The notes under the pieces: generated by a model
What the model was told of the DNA's origin: nothing
Seen by the model: only the letters and a program-made list of their open reading frames with translations
Databases searched by the model: none
Position numbers and translations under genes: made by a program
Shown: piece by piece, positions 24,304 through 32,547 of the stretch
Position numbering within the stretch: position 1 is the first letter of the stretch
Layout: the number at the start of each line of letters is the position of its first letter
NCBI RefSeq assembly: GCF_014655715.1
Contig: NZ_BNBM01000019.1
Location: 124,001 to 188,000 of the forward strand
Reading direction: 5' to 3'
Length of the DNA: 64,000 bases
From: Streptomyces lanatus
GTDB taxonomy: Bacteria; Actinomycetota; Actinomycetes; Streptomycetales; Streptomycetaceae

Positions 24304-25611
24304 ATGCCGCAACGACCCACCAACCCCGCCCCCTTGCTCACCGTCACCGCCGACACCCTCGTCGCCGTCGACCTCGCCCCCCGGACCCGCGACCGCCCGC
24401 CCGGCCCGTACCGCCGCCTCTTCACCCGCCCCGGCACCCGCGCCTTCACCCTCGCGAACCTGATCGCCCGCCTCCCGATGGGCATGTTCAGCGTGAGCGC
24501 GGTCGTGATGATCGCCGGTACGAGGGGGTCGTACGCCCTCGCCGGCGCCGTCACCGCGACCGGCCTGGCGGCAACGGCACTGGTCGCCCCCTGGACCGCC
24601 CGCCTCGTCGACCGCCACGGCCAGGCCCGCGTCGCCGTACCCGCCACCCTCATCGCCGCACTGGGCAATCTCGCCCTGGTGCTGTGCGTGCACACCGACG
24701 CCCCGGCCTGGACCCTCTTCGCCGCGTACGCCGCCACCGCGACCACCCCCAACACCGGCGGCATGTCCCGCGCCCGCTGGGCCCACCTGCTGGGGGGCGA
24801 CCCCGACGCCCTGCACACCGCCAACTCCTTCGAGCAGGCCGCCGACGAGCTGTGCTTCATGCTGGGCCCGGTACTGGCGGCCTTCCTGTGCGGGACGTTC
24901 TTCCCGGAGGCGGGCACGCTGGTCGCCGTAGCCCTCCTGACGACAGGCGTACTGGCCTTCGCGGCCCAGCGCTCGACGGAGCCGCCACCACGACGCCGTA
25001 CGGCCACCGCACCCCTACGCGCCCCCGGCATACCCCCGCTCCTCGCCGTCTGCCTCGCCATGGGTGCCGTGTTCGGATCGACGGAGGTCGTCACGATCGC
25101 CTTCGCCGACGCGACGGGCCACCGCACGGCGGCCGGCGCGGTACTCGCCCTCCAGGCGGTCGGCTCCTGCGCGGCGGGCCTGCTGTACGGCCGGCTCAAG
25201 TTCACCGGCCGCCCCGAGCACCGCTACCCGTGGTGCATCGCCGCGATGACCACACTCCTTACGCTCCCGCTGCTCGCCGCAACCGTCACCGGTTCGCTCA
25301 CACTCCTGGCCGCGACCCTGCTGATCGCCGGGATGGCCACGGCCCCCACCATGATCACCAACATGACCCTGATCCAGCACCGCACGCCGGGCGACCGCCT
25401 GAACGAGGGCATGACGCTGGCGGTGACGGCGCTGCTCGGGGGCATCGCGGGCGGGAGTGCGGCGGGAGGATGGGTGGTCGAGCAAGTGACACCGACGGCG
25501 GGTTACGGCGTACCGGTGGCAGCAGCGGCAACAGCACTACTAATCGCCCTCGCATCAACCCCTAACGCGGCGAAATCCCCACCCGCACAGGCCCTTTGGC
25601 CATCAACGTAA
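24304..25611 (+). CDS. MFS transporter
   Basis: A 435-residue protein with about 12 hydrophobic segments, starting MPQRPTNPAPLLTV with a long ~50-residue cytoplasmic N-terminus. The loop ARLVDRHGQARV matches MFS motif A between helices 2 and 3. Proton-driven efflux of a small molecule is likely; the substrate is unknown. The last 50 bases overlap the 3' end of the convergent P450 gene, so the final residues (SPPAQALWPST) may be non-essential. It is probably controlled by the divergent LysR regulator. Confidence 0.9.
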   Translation: MPQRPTNPAPLLTVTADTLVAVDLAPRTRDRPPGPYRRLFTRPGTRAFTLANLIARLPMGMFSVSAVVMIAGTRGSYALAGAVTATGLAATALVAPWTARLVDRHGQARVAVPATLIAALGNLALVLCVHTDAPAWTLFAAYAATATTPNTGGMSRARWAHLLGGDPDALHTANSFEQAADELCFMLGPVLAAFLCGTFFPEAGTLVAVALLTTGVLAFAAQRSTEPPPRRRTATAPLRAPGIPPLLAVCLAMGAVFGSTEVVTIAFADATGHRTAAGAVLALQAVGSCAAGLLYGRLKFTGRPEHRYPWCIAAMTTLLTLPLLAATVTGSLTLLAATLLIAGMATAPTMITNMTLIQHRTPGDRLNEGMTLAVTALLGGIAGGSAAGGWVVEQVTPTAGYGVPVAAAATALLIALASTPNAAKSPPAQALWPST

Positions 25612-26932
25612 CCCCCGCCCCCAACGGCACCGATCCCGTCCCCTCATCCTCGAACCCGAACTCCCGCAAAAGCACCGCCAGCCCAAGCACCGACTCCAAC
25701 ATCGACAGGTGCTGCCCGATACAGGCACGAGGCCCACCCCCAAAGGGAAACCACGCATACCGAGGCCGCGCAGCCTCCGCCTCCGGCGTAAACCGCAGAG
25801 GATCGAACCGCTCCGGATCCACCCAGTAATCGGGATGCCGCTGGGTGACCCAGGGACTGACCAGCACATCCGCACCCGCAGGTATCCGCACACCCCCCAC
25901 CTCCGCGTCGGCGACGGCCCGCCGCCCGACCACGGGCGCGGACGGATACAGCCGCATCGCCTCCTTCACCACCATCGTCAGATACGGCAGCTCCCCCATG
26001 TCCGCGGCCGTCGGCGCCCGCCCTCCGGGGCCGCCGAGCACCCCGTCCACCTCCTCCCGCACCCGCGCCTGCTGCTCGGGATGCCGGGCGAGAAGGTGCA
26101 GGGCGAAGGCGAGCGCCGTGGCGGTGGTCTCGTGGCCGGCGAGGAGGAAGATCAGTACCTGTTCGCGCAGTTCGGCGGCGTCGAGGCTGCCGTCCTCGGC
26201 GTTCTCGGCGTGCACGAGGAGGGTGACGAGGTCGTCCCGGTCGCCCCGGTCCCGGCGGCTGTCGATGATCTCGTCGCACAGGGCGAACAGCTCGGTCTGC
26301 CGGCGTACGGCACGACGGTTGGCGGGGGTGGGCCAGCTGCGCGGCGCCTTGATCGGGGAGAAGCCGCGCTTGAGGGAGTACTCCTGGAGCGGCGGCAGGG
26401 TGCGCTCGACCACGTCGAGCGCCTTCTTCACATCCGTCCCGAACAAAATGCGGCCTATGACGAGCAGCGCGAACCGCCGCATCTCACCGACCAGTTCGAC
26501 GCTCCCGCCCGACTCCGTGCGCCACGCGGTGGCCAGCGCGGCCGCCTCCTCCCCCACCTGGCCCGCATAGCCGTCGACCCGGCGCCGGGTGAACAGCGGC
26601 TGCACCAGCCGCCGTTGACGTAGATAGGTGTCGTCCTGGCTGGTGAGCAGCCCGTTGCCGACGGACTGGCGCAGTTCCTCGTAGAAGACGTTGTCCTTGC
26701 GGAAGTCGGCCGCCTGCGTCGCCAGGATCTGCTGGGCGCCCTCGGCGGAGAACACCGCGTAGATGTCGGACCGCAGACCCGGCGGACCGGCGCGGAAGCG
26801 CACCACGTCGCCGTGGTCGCGGCGGGCGCGGAGGTAGGCGGCGAGGGGGTCGTTCAGCAGGTCGCTCATCGAGCCGAGTAACGGACTCCCCGTCACGATC
26901 GGCGCCGCGGCGGCCGTCGTAGTCATCGTCAT
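25562..26932 (-). CDS. Cytochrome P450
   Basis: A 456-residue haem monooxygenase. ATG 26932 (MTMTTTAAAA) follows GGAAGGGGGC. The I-helix oxygen motif is AGHETTA (about residue 255), the K-helix is KEAMR (ExxR), and the haem loop is FGGGPRACIGQHL with the thiolate Cys. The length and the GGxR-x-CIG loop resemble the CYP102/CYP4-like clade more than small actinobacterial class I P450s. No ferredoxin or reductase gene adjoins it and no biosynthetic cluster is present, so partner and substrate are unknown. It converges on the MFS gene with a 50-base overlap. Confidence 0.93.
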   Translation of the reverse strand: MTMTTTAAAAPIVTGSPLLGSMSDLLNDPLAAYLRARRDHGDVVRFRAGPPGLRSDIYAVFSAEGAQQILATQAADFRKDNVFYEELRQSVGNGLLTSQDDTYLRQRRLVQPLFTRRRVDGYAGQVGEEAAALATAWRTESGGSVELVGEMRRFALLVIGRILFGTDVKKALDVVERTLPPLQEYSLKRGFSPIKAPRSWPTPANRRAVRRQTELFALCDEIIDSRRDRGDRDDLVTLLVHAENAEDGSLDAAELREQVLIFLLAGHETTATALAFALHLLARHPEQQARVREEVDGVLGGPGGRAPTAADMGELPYLTMVVKEAMRLYPSAPVVGRRAVADAEVGGVRIPAGADVLVSPWVTQRHPDYWVDPERFDPLRFTPEAEAARPRYAWFPFGGGPRACIGQHLSMLESVLGLAVLLREFGFEDEGTGSVPLGAGVTLMAKGPVRVGISPR

Positions 26933-27004
26933 GGTTGCCCCCTTCCCGCCATGCCCCATTGACTCACCCCGGGGTCGCACATACCTTCGCCCGTACCTCC
27001 GCCA

Positions 27005-27020
27005 GTCGAAGCGCTTCGAC
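27005..27020. promoter_or_regulatory. Perfect 16-bp palindromic operator, probably for the LacI regulator
   Basis: GTCGAAGCGCTTCGAC is a perfect palindrome with the central CG expected of LacI-family operators. It lies 36-51 bases before the alpha-xylosidase ATG and 73-88 bases before the divergent P450 start. The LacI gene at the end of the same transcription unit is the likely ligand-responsive repressor. Confidence 0.65.
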
Positions 27021-27055
27021 ACCCTCCCCCAACGGGACCCCCCATAAGGACCCAC

Positions 27056-29308
27056 ATGAAGTTCACCGACGGCTACTGGTTGTTGCGCGAGGGCGTCACC
27101 GCGGCCCACCCCGCCGAGGTCCTCGACGTCATCGAGCAGAACGGCGCCCTGGAGATCCACGCGCCGACCCGCCCCATCCGCTCCCGCGGCGACCTGATGA
27201 CGGGACCGGTCCTGACGATCAGGGCACACTCCCCGATGCCGGACGTCATCGGCCTGACCTTGACGCACTTCACGGGAGGGACGTCCCAGGGCCCGGAGTT
27301 CGAGCTGGCCGAGCAGGAGGCGACCACGCCCCACACCTCCTACGACCCCGAACACGCCACCCTCACCTCGGGCGCCCTGTCGGTCCGGTTCGCACGCACC
27401 GGCCCCTGGCGGGTGGACTTCGTCGCCGACGGCCGCACCCTCACCTCCAGCGGCCCGAAGAGCATGGGCATCATGCGGGACGCGACCGGCGCGCACCACC
27501 TCCGCGAGCAGCTCGACCTCCGGGTCGGCACCTCCGTCTACGGCCTCGGCGAGCGCTTCGGCCCGCTGGTCAGGAACGGTCAGGTCGTCGACATCTGGCA
27601 GTCCGACGGCGGCACCTGCAGCGAGCAGGCGTACAAGAACGTGCCGTTCTTCCTCACCGACGCGGGCTACGGCGTCTTCGTCGACCACCCGGGCAAGGTC
27701 TCCTTCGAGGTGGCCTCAGAGGTCGTATCGCGAGCCCAATTCAGCGCGGAGACACAGGAGTTGACGTACTACGTCATCCACGGCCCGACCCCGAAGGACA
27801 TCCTCCGCAAGTACACGGCCCTGACCGGCCGCCCGGCACTCCCGCCCGCCTGGTCCTTCGGCCTGTGGCTGTCGACGTCGTTCACCACGTCGTACGACGA
27901 GGAGACGGTGACGTCCTTCGTGGACGGCATGCGGGAGCGCGAACTCCCGTTCTCCGTCTTCCACTTCGACTGTTTCTGGATGCGGGAGTTCCACTGGTGC
28001 GACTTCCGGTGGGACCCGCGAGTGTTCCCCGACCCGGAGGGGATGCTGGCCCGGCTGAAGGCGAAGGGCCTGCGGGTGAGCGTCTGGATCAACCCGTACA
28101 TCGCCCAGCGCTCATCGCTGTTCGAGGAGGGCAGGGCCCTGGGCCACCTGCTGCGGCGACCGGACGGCAGTGTCTGGCAGTGGGACATGTGGCAACCCGG
28201 CATGGCCCTGGTCGACTTCACGTCCCCCGCGGCCCGCGACTGGTACGCGTCGAAACTGGAGGCGCTGCTGGCCCAGGGAGTCGACTGCTTCAAAACGGAC
28301 TTCGGCGAACGCGTCCCCCTGGATGTGGCCTGGTCCGACGGCTCCGACCCGGAACGCATGCACAACTACTACACCTACCTCTACAACCGCACCGTCTTCG
28401 ACGTCCTGCGCAAGCACCGCGGCGAGGAGGAGGCGGTGGTCTTCGGCCGCTCGGCGACGACGGGCAGTCAGCAGTTCCCGGTGCACTGGGGCGGCGACTG
28501 CGAGGCGACGTACGAGTCGATGGCGGAGTCGCTGCGCGGCGGCCTGTCCCTGGGCCTGTCCGGCTTCGGCTACTGGAGCCACGACATCGGCGGCTTCGAG
28601 GGCACCCCGTCCCCGGCCCTCTTCAAACGCTGGCTGGCCTTCGGCCTGCTCTCCTCCCACAGCCGCCTGCACGGCTCGTCGACGTACCGCGTCCCCTGGC
28701 TCTTCGACGAGGAATCGGTGGCCGTGGCCCGCCACTTCACCCACCTGAAACTGCGCCTGATGCCCTACCTGTACGAGGCCGCCCGCACCGCCCACACCGA
28801 GGGCGTACCGATGATGCGGGCGATGGTGCTGGAATTCCCGGACGACCCCGGCTGCGCGCACCTGGAACGGCAGTACATGCTCGGCCCGGACCTCCTGGTG
28901 GCCCCGGTCTTCAGCGACGAGGGCGAGGTGACCTACTACGTCCCAGAGGGCACCTGGACCCATTACCTCACCGGACGGACGGTCACCGGCCCTCGCTGGG
29001 TGCGCGAGCACCACGACGTCCTGAGCGTGCCGCTGCTGGTGCGGCCGGGTGCGGTGATCCCGGTGGGCGCGGTGGCCGACCGGCCCGACTACGACCATGC
29101 CCACGGGGTGACGCTGCGGGCGTACGGGCTGGAGGAGGGCAAGCGGCGGGTGGTGCGGGTCGGGGAGGTGGCCTTCACGGTCGTACGCGAAGGGGACACG
29201 CTGCGTGCGTCGTGCAGCGACCCGGCCGGGCCCTGGGGGCTGGCGGCGGGTGAGCGGGAGGTGCGGGCGCCGGCCGGGACGGGGCTGCTGACGTTGGAGC
29301 CGGCCTGA
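27056..29308 (+). CDS. GH31 alpha-xylosidase (YicI-like)
   Basis: A 750-residue cytosolic glycosidase, close in length to E. coli YicI (772). The nucleophile motif is KTDFGERVP with Asp415; the acid/base Asp481 is in PVHWGGDCEA. The segment FHFDCFWMREFHWCDF is diagnostic of xylosidase-type rather than glucosidase-type GH31 enzymes. It would release alpha-xylose from xyloglucan-derived oligosaccharides such as isoprimeverose. ATG follows AAGGACCCAC. The stop overlaps the LacI start (TGATG), and a palindromic operator precedes the gene. No transporter is adjacent, so uptake is encoded elsewhere. Confidence 0.93.
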   Translation: MKFTDGYWLLREGVTAAHPAEVLDVIEQNGALEIHAPTRPIRSRGDLMTGPVLTIRAHSPMPDVIGLTLTHFTGGTSQGPEFELAEQEATTPHTSYDPEHATLTSGALSVRFARTGPWRVDFVADGRTLTSSGPKSMGIMRDATGAHHLREQLDLRVGTSVYGLGERFGPLVRNGQVVDIWQSDGGTCSEQAYKNVPFFLTDAGYGVFVDHPGKVSFEVASEVVSRAQFSAETQELTYYVIHGPTPKDILRKYTALTGRPALPPAWSFGLWLSTSFTTSYDEETVTSFVDGMRERELPFSVFHFDCFWMREFHWCDFRWDPRVFPDPEGMLARLKAKGLRVSVWINPYIAQRSSLFEEGRALGHLLRRPDGSVWQWDMWQPGMALVDFTSPAARDWYASKLEALLAQGVDCFKTDFGERVPLDVAWSDGSDPERMHNYYTYLYNRTVFDVLRKHRGEEEAVVFGRSATTGSQQFPVHWGGDCEATYESMAESLRGGLSLGLSGFGYWSHDIGGFEGTPSPALFKRWLAFGLLSSHSRLHGSSTYRVPWLFDEESVAVARHFTHLKLRLMPYLYEAARTAHTEGVPMMRAMVLEFPDDPGCAHLERQYMLGPDLLVAPVFSDEGEVTYYVPEGTWTHYLTGRTVTGPRWVREHHDVLSVPLLVRPGAVIPVGAVADRPDYDHAHGVTLRAYGLEEGKRRVVRVGEVAFTVVREGDTLRASCSDPAGPWGLAAGEREVRAPAGTGLLTLEPA

Positions 29309-30291
29309 TGGTGCGGATCACGGATGTGGCGCGGCACGCCGGGGTCTCCCCCAGCACGGTGTCGTACGCGCTGAGCGGCAAGCGCCCGATCTCGGCCGAG
29401 ACCCGGCGCCGCGTCGAGGAGTCCGTCCGCGCGCTGGGCTACCGCCCGCATGGACGCGGGTCCCGCGTCCTGGCGCTGGCGGCGCCGCTGCGAAAGGGGA
29501 TCGACGTGCCGTCACTGACCCGCCTCACGGAGTCGGTGGTCACCGCGGCACGGCGCCACGACCATGACGTACTGCTGCTGACCCAGGAGGAGGGACCGCG
29601 GCGGGTCGCGGAAACGGGGCTGGCGGACGGCCTGATCGTGACGGACGTACAACTGCACGACCCACGGCTCCCCCTGCTCCGGCGCCTGGACCGCCCCTCG
29701 GTCCTGATCGGCTTACCGGCCGACCCCGACGGCCTGACCTGCGTCGACCTGGACTTCAGGGCGGCGGCGGAGGCCTGCGTGGACCATCTGGCGCGGCTCG
29801 GGCACCGGGTGGTGGCGCTGGTGGGCCCGCCGCCGGAGGTGTACGTGCGCGGGACAGCGTCCGCCCAGCGAGTGATCCAGGGCTTCACGACCGCCGCCGA
29901 CCGCCACCGGCTCACCTCCACCATCCACCCCTGCGAGGCCTCACCGACGGCAGCACACGCGCTCACCGAACAACTACTCCGCGAACAGCCCGCGTTGACC
30001 GGCGTCGTAGTACACAACGATGCGGCCCTGACCCCCCTCCTCGACGCCTTCGAACAACAGGGCCTACGGGTCCCGGACACCCTGTCCCTCACCGCGATCT
30101 GCCCGGACGACCTCGCCGAGTCGATCCGAATACCCGTGACATCCGCCGCGCTGCCGACCGCGGAGATGGGGGCACGGGCGGTGCACCTGCTGCTGCGGGA
30201 GCTGAGCGGGGAGCGTGCGCCGGGGTCGACGCTGCTGGCGGCGAGGGTGACGGAGCGGGGGAGTACGGGGCGGCGGCGGGCGGGGGTGTGA
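29308..30291 (+). CDS. LacI-family transcriptional regulator
   Basis: A 327-residue repressor-type protein. The HTH is ITDVARHAGVSPSTVSYAL, followed by the hinge helix region ALGYRPHGRGSRVLAL and a periplasmic-binding-like effector domain (VVVHNDAAL, TAICPDD). It is translationally coupled to the GH31 gene (TGATG). Presumably it binds the palindrome at 27005-27020 and is released by a xylo- or gluco-disaccharide. The hinge Leu of the canonical minor-groove motif is represented by GRGSRVLALA, slightly degenerate. Confidence 0.93.
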   Translation: MVRITDVARHAGVSPSTVSYALSGKRPISAETRRRVEESVRALGYRPHGRGSRVLALAAPLRKGIDVPSLTRLTESVVTAARRHDHDVLLLTQEEGPRRVAETGLADGLIVTDVQLHDPRLPLLRRLDRPSVLIGLPADPDGLTCVDLDFRAAAEACVDHLARLGHRVVALVGPPPEVYVRGTASAQRVIQGFTTAADRHRLTSTIHPCEASPTAAHALTEQLLREQPALTGVVVHNDAALTPLLDAFEQQGLRVPDTLSLTAICPDDLAESIRIPVTSAALPTAEMGARAVHLLLRELSGERAPGSTLLAARVTERGSTGRRRAGV

Positions 30292-30355
30292 AGTGCGGGA
30301 GATCGTGGTGCCGGGTCGGGGGGTGGTGTGCTGTACTTGGGATCAGCGGGTGTTT

Positions 30356-30638
30356 GTCGTATGTCCCCAGGTCCGTGGGGGATATCCGGCTAGCTCGCAA
30401 GCCACCAGAAATTGGTGGGCCCCCACCGGAGCTGCTAACTCCGAACGGGGGCCCGGCTCATCAGGAGCCCGTCGGATGTCCCCACCGTGGAAGGGGACAT
30501 CCGGCTACCTGCTGAGCCACCAGAAATGGTGGGCCCCCGCCGGAGCTCGTAACTCCACACGGGGGCCCGGCTCACGAGGAGCCTGTCGGATGTCCCCAAG
30601 CCCTGTGGGGATATCCGGCTACCTCGTAAGCCACCAGA
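30356..30638. repeat. Tandem 114-115 bp repeat, 2.5 units, densely packed with hairpins
   Basis: Units begin at 30356, 30471 and 30585 (the last partial, to about 30638). Each full unit contains, in + order: GGATGTCCCC...GGGGATATCC, GGCT...AGCC, CCACCA-GAAA-TGGTGG, GGGCCCCC...GGAG-loop-CTCC...GGGGGCCC, and GGCTC-ACGAG-GAGCC. Differences between units tend to preserve pairing, with G-U wobbles on the + strand. On the minus strand each unit encodes a WWL-x-x-stop end, as does the small ORF at 30619-30732. No gene on the + strand is credible here. It could be a multi-hairpin RNA, a terminator array, or a mobile repeat. Confidence 0.75.
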
Positions 30639-30732
30639 GCAGCCACCTCCTCGCGTGCCTCGCGACCCGCTCCGGCAGAAGCCGGATCAGCCGCATGACG
30701 AGAGTCAGTTCCTGCTCCTCGTGACCGCCCAT
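30619..30732 (-). CDS. Putative 37-residue cationic, Trp-rich peptide
   Basis: ATG 30732 opens a frame ending at TAG 30619. After a polar start (MGGHEEQELT) the peptide is strongly amphipathic: VMRLIRLLPERVARHARRWL, then LWWLTR. It has six Arg and three Trp in the last 24 residues, a composition seen in membrane-active peptides and small membrane toxins. GGGAGG lies about 12 bases before the ATG. Its stop codon and last codons are part of the adjacent tandem repeat, whose other units keep the WWL-x-x-stop reading. Coding status is unproven. Confidence 0.4.
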   Translation of the reverse strand: MGGHEEQELTLVMRLIRLLPERVARHARRWLLWWLTR

Positions 30733-30796
30733 GCTGGGGCGTCCTCCCTTCGACGTGAGGCGGTCAGTCAGGGTCCCGGGACGCGCACTCGTCGGG

Positions 30797-30822
30797 CCGG
30801 GCCCCGAGGGGACGGGGCCCGG
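30797..30822. other. Strong hairpin upstream of the small peptide ORF
   Basis: CCGGGCCCCG-AGGGGA-CGGGGCCCGG, a perfect 10-bp stem, sits between the dacB terminator and the small ORF. It could be a second terminator or part of a structured leader of the ORF. Confidence 0.6.
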
Positions 30823-30833
30823 AATGAAGGGAG

Positions 30834-30855
30834 GACGCACCCAAGAGGGTGCGTC
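30834..30855 (-). terminator. Hairpin terminator downstream of the PBP4-type gene
   Basis: GACGCACCC-AAGA-GGGTGCGTC is a perfect 9-bp stem with a tetraloop, starting 45 bases after the stop of the minus-strand DD-peptidase gene. Confidence 0.7.
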
Positions 30856-30899
30856 ACAGCATCAGATACTACCGGTGCTGGATCACTCGCTGTACGTAA

Positions 30900-32498
30900 T
30901 CAGCAGCGTGCAGGCTTGCGCCAGGAGCACTCGACGTCACCGCGCGCCCCACCTTCACCCCCACGCACCGACACCGGACCCGCCCCCTCCGCAGTCGACT
31001 TGGCCAGCATCACGACGATCGCGTCCTCCAGCGGCTTCACCGAAGACGCGGGGTAGTTGTTGAGGACGATGCCGTAGACCAGTTCACGGCCCTCGGCGTC
31101 CGTGACGTACCCGGACAGAGCCGACGCCCCCGTCAACGACCCTGTCTTCGCACGGGCGTTGAGCGCGGCAGGCGTCCCGCACATCCGTGACCGCAACGTG
31201 CCCCCGACGAAGCGGTCCGGGTCGCAGGCGACCGGCAGGGACCGGTACCAGTCGGCGTACCAGGGCTCGGAGCGCACGGCGAGGAGGAGTCGGACGAGCT
31301 GTGCGGCCGGGAAGTTGTCCATCCGCGAGAGCCCGGAGCCGTCGACCTGTCGCAGCTGGGCGGTGTCGACGCCGATGCCCTTGAGGTAGCCGCCGATCGC
31401 CGCGAGCCCGGCGTCCCAGCTCCCCTTCCCCGCGACCTTGACGCCCATGGCCTTGGTGAGGATCTCGGCGTGCATGTTGTTGGAGAGCTTCATGAACGGG
31501 ACCAGCAGGTCCTTCAGCGGCATGGAGTCGTGCGAGGCCAGCGTGCGTGCGGAGGAGGGGGTCCGGTGTCCTGTGCGGGTCGGTCCCGTCACCTTCACCC
31601 CACGCTTCGCGAGCGCGCTCCGGAAGACCGCGGCGGCGTATCCGGTGGGCTCCCACACCGTGGTCCATTCCTTGGCACCGGCGCCGCCGACCGGGGTCGT
31701 ACCGCTGACGACGATCGTGTTGGTGCCGTGCTCGCGCTCGACGGCGAGGTCGTCGGGCCCGCCGGCGGCGACGGTCGTGGCGGTCACGTCGAGGTCGACG
31801 TAGTCGGTGTCGGGTGTGACGGTCACGGAGGGCCGGTCCCCCGCCGACGCCCCCGGCCGGACCGTCACGATCACGGTGCCGGTGTCGTAGTCGGTGTCCG
31901 GCGCAACGCTCAGCGCGCTGATCTGCGCCGAGTAGTAGGAGGACTCGTCGTCGGCGGCCCAGGAACGGCCGAGGCGCCGGTCGTCGAAGCGGGTGTCGTC
32001 GGCGATCAGCCGCCCGGTCACCCGTCTGATCCCCGACGCGGCGAGGCGTGCGGCGAGCCCGTCGTAGTCGGCGGCGAGGAGGGTGGGGTCGCCGGTGCCC
32101 CGCAGATACAGGTCGCCGCGGAGCACGCTGCCGTACTGCTGCCCGTTGGTCGCCACATCGGTGCGGAACCGGTGGTCGGGGCCGAGGATCTCCATCGCGG
32201 CGGCCGAGGTGGCGAGCTTGGTGTTGGAGGCGGGCATCAGACGGGTCGACGGAAGGCGCTGGTACAGCGGCTCACCGGTGCCCGCGTCCGCGATGACGAC
32301 GCTCGCCACGCCGCCGTCCATCCGCGCATCGCCCAGGATGGTGTCGACGGCCTCCGGCAGGCCGGTGCGGTCGGAGTCCGCACCGGCCTGTGCGCCGGGC
32401 CCGAGGACAGCGGCGACGAGCGCGACTGCGAGGGCCCAGATCCATGGTCTGCTACGGGAGTTGAGGCATCTCCCGGACTTGCTCACGGGTCTGCTCAT
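30900..32498 (-). CDS. D-alanyl-D-alanine carboxypeptidase/endopeptidase (PBP4 family)
   Basis: A 532-residue exported class C penicillin-binding protein. A signal peptide/anchor (WIWALAVALVAAVLGPGAQAGA) precedes the catalytic Ser motif SNTK (in PASNTKLATSAA). The large inserted domains typical of PBP4/DacB come next, then SNN (KLSNNMHAE) and the KTG box (AKTGSLTGA). It trims pentapeptide stems and cuts cross-links in the wall. The C-terminal ~25 residues (GGEGGARGDVECSWRKPARC) are unlike the family and may be a drifted tail. Located beside a structured repeat region downstream. Confidence 0.93.
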   Translation of the reverse strand: MSRPVSKSGRCLNSRSRPWIWALAVALVAAVLGPGAQAGADSDRTGLPEAVDTILGDARMDGGVASVVIADAGTGEPLYQRLPSTRLMPASNTKLATSAAAMEILGPDHRFRTDVATNGQQYGSVLRGDLYLRGTGDPTLLAADYDGLAARLAASGIRRVTGRLIADDTRFDDRRLGRSWAADDESSYYSAQISALSVAPDTDYDTGTVIVTVRPGASAGDRPSVTVTPDTDYVDLDVTATTVAAGGPDDLAVEREHGTNTIVVSGTTPVGGAGAKEWTTVWEPTGYAAAVFRSALAKRGVKVTGPTRTGHRTPSSARTLASHDSMPLKDLLVPFMKLSNNMHAEILTKAMGVKVAGKGSWDAGLAAIGGYLKGIGVDTAQLRQVDGSGLSRMDNFPAAQLVRLLLAVRSEPWYADWYRSLPVACDPDRFVGGTLRSRMCGTPAALNARAKTGSLTGASALSGYVTDAEGRELVYGIVLNNYPASSVKPLEDAIVVMLAKSTAEGAGPVSVRGGEGGARGDVECSWRKPARC

Positions 32499-32547
32499 GC
32501 GTCAGCAGCATCCCGGACACTTCAGTGCGGCGAAAGGGCACCTCGGC

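Noticed and set aside
23254..30291. Biosynthetic gene cluster around the P450
   Set aside because: No synthase, ferredoxin, tailoring or resistance set adjoins it; neighbours are a transporter pair and a glycosidase.
30356..30638. CRISPR array
   Set aside because: The units are 114-115 bp, contiguous and imperfect, without short identical repeats or unique spacers, and no cas genes are present.
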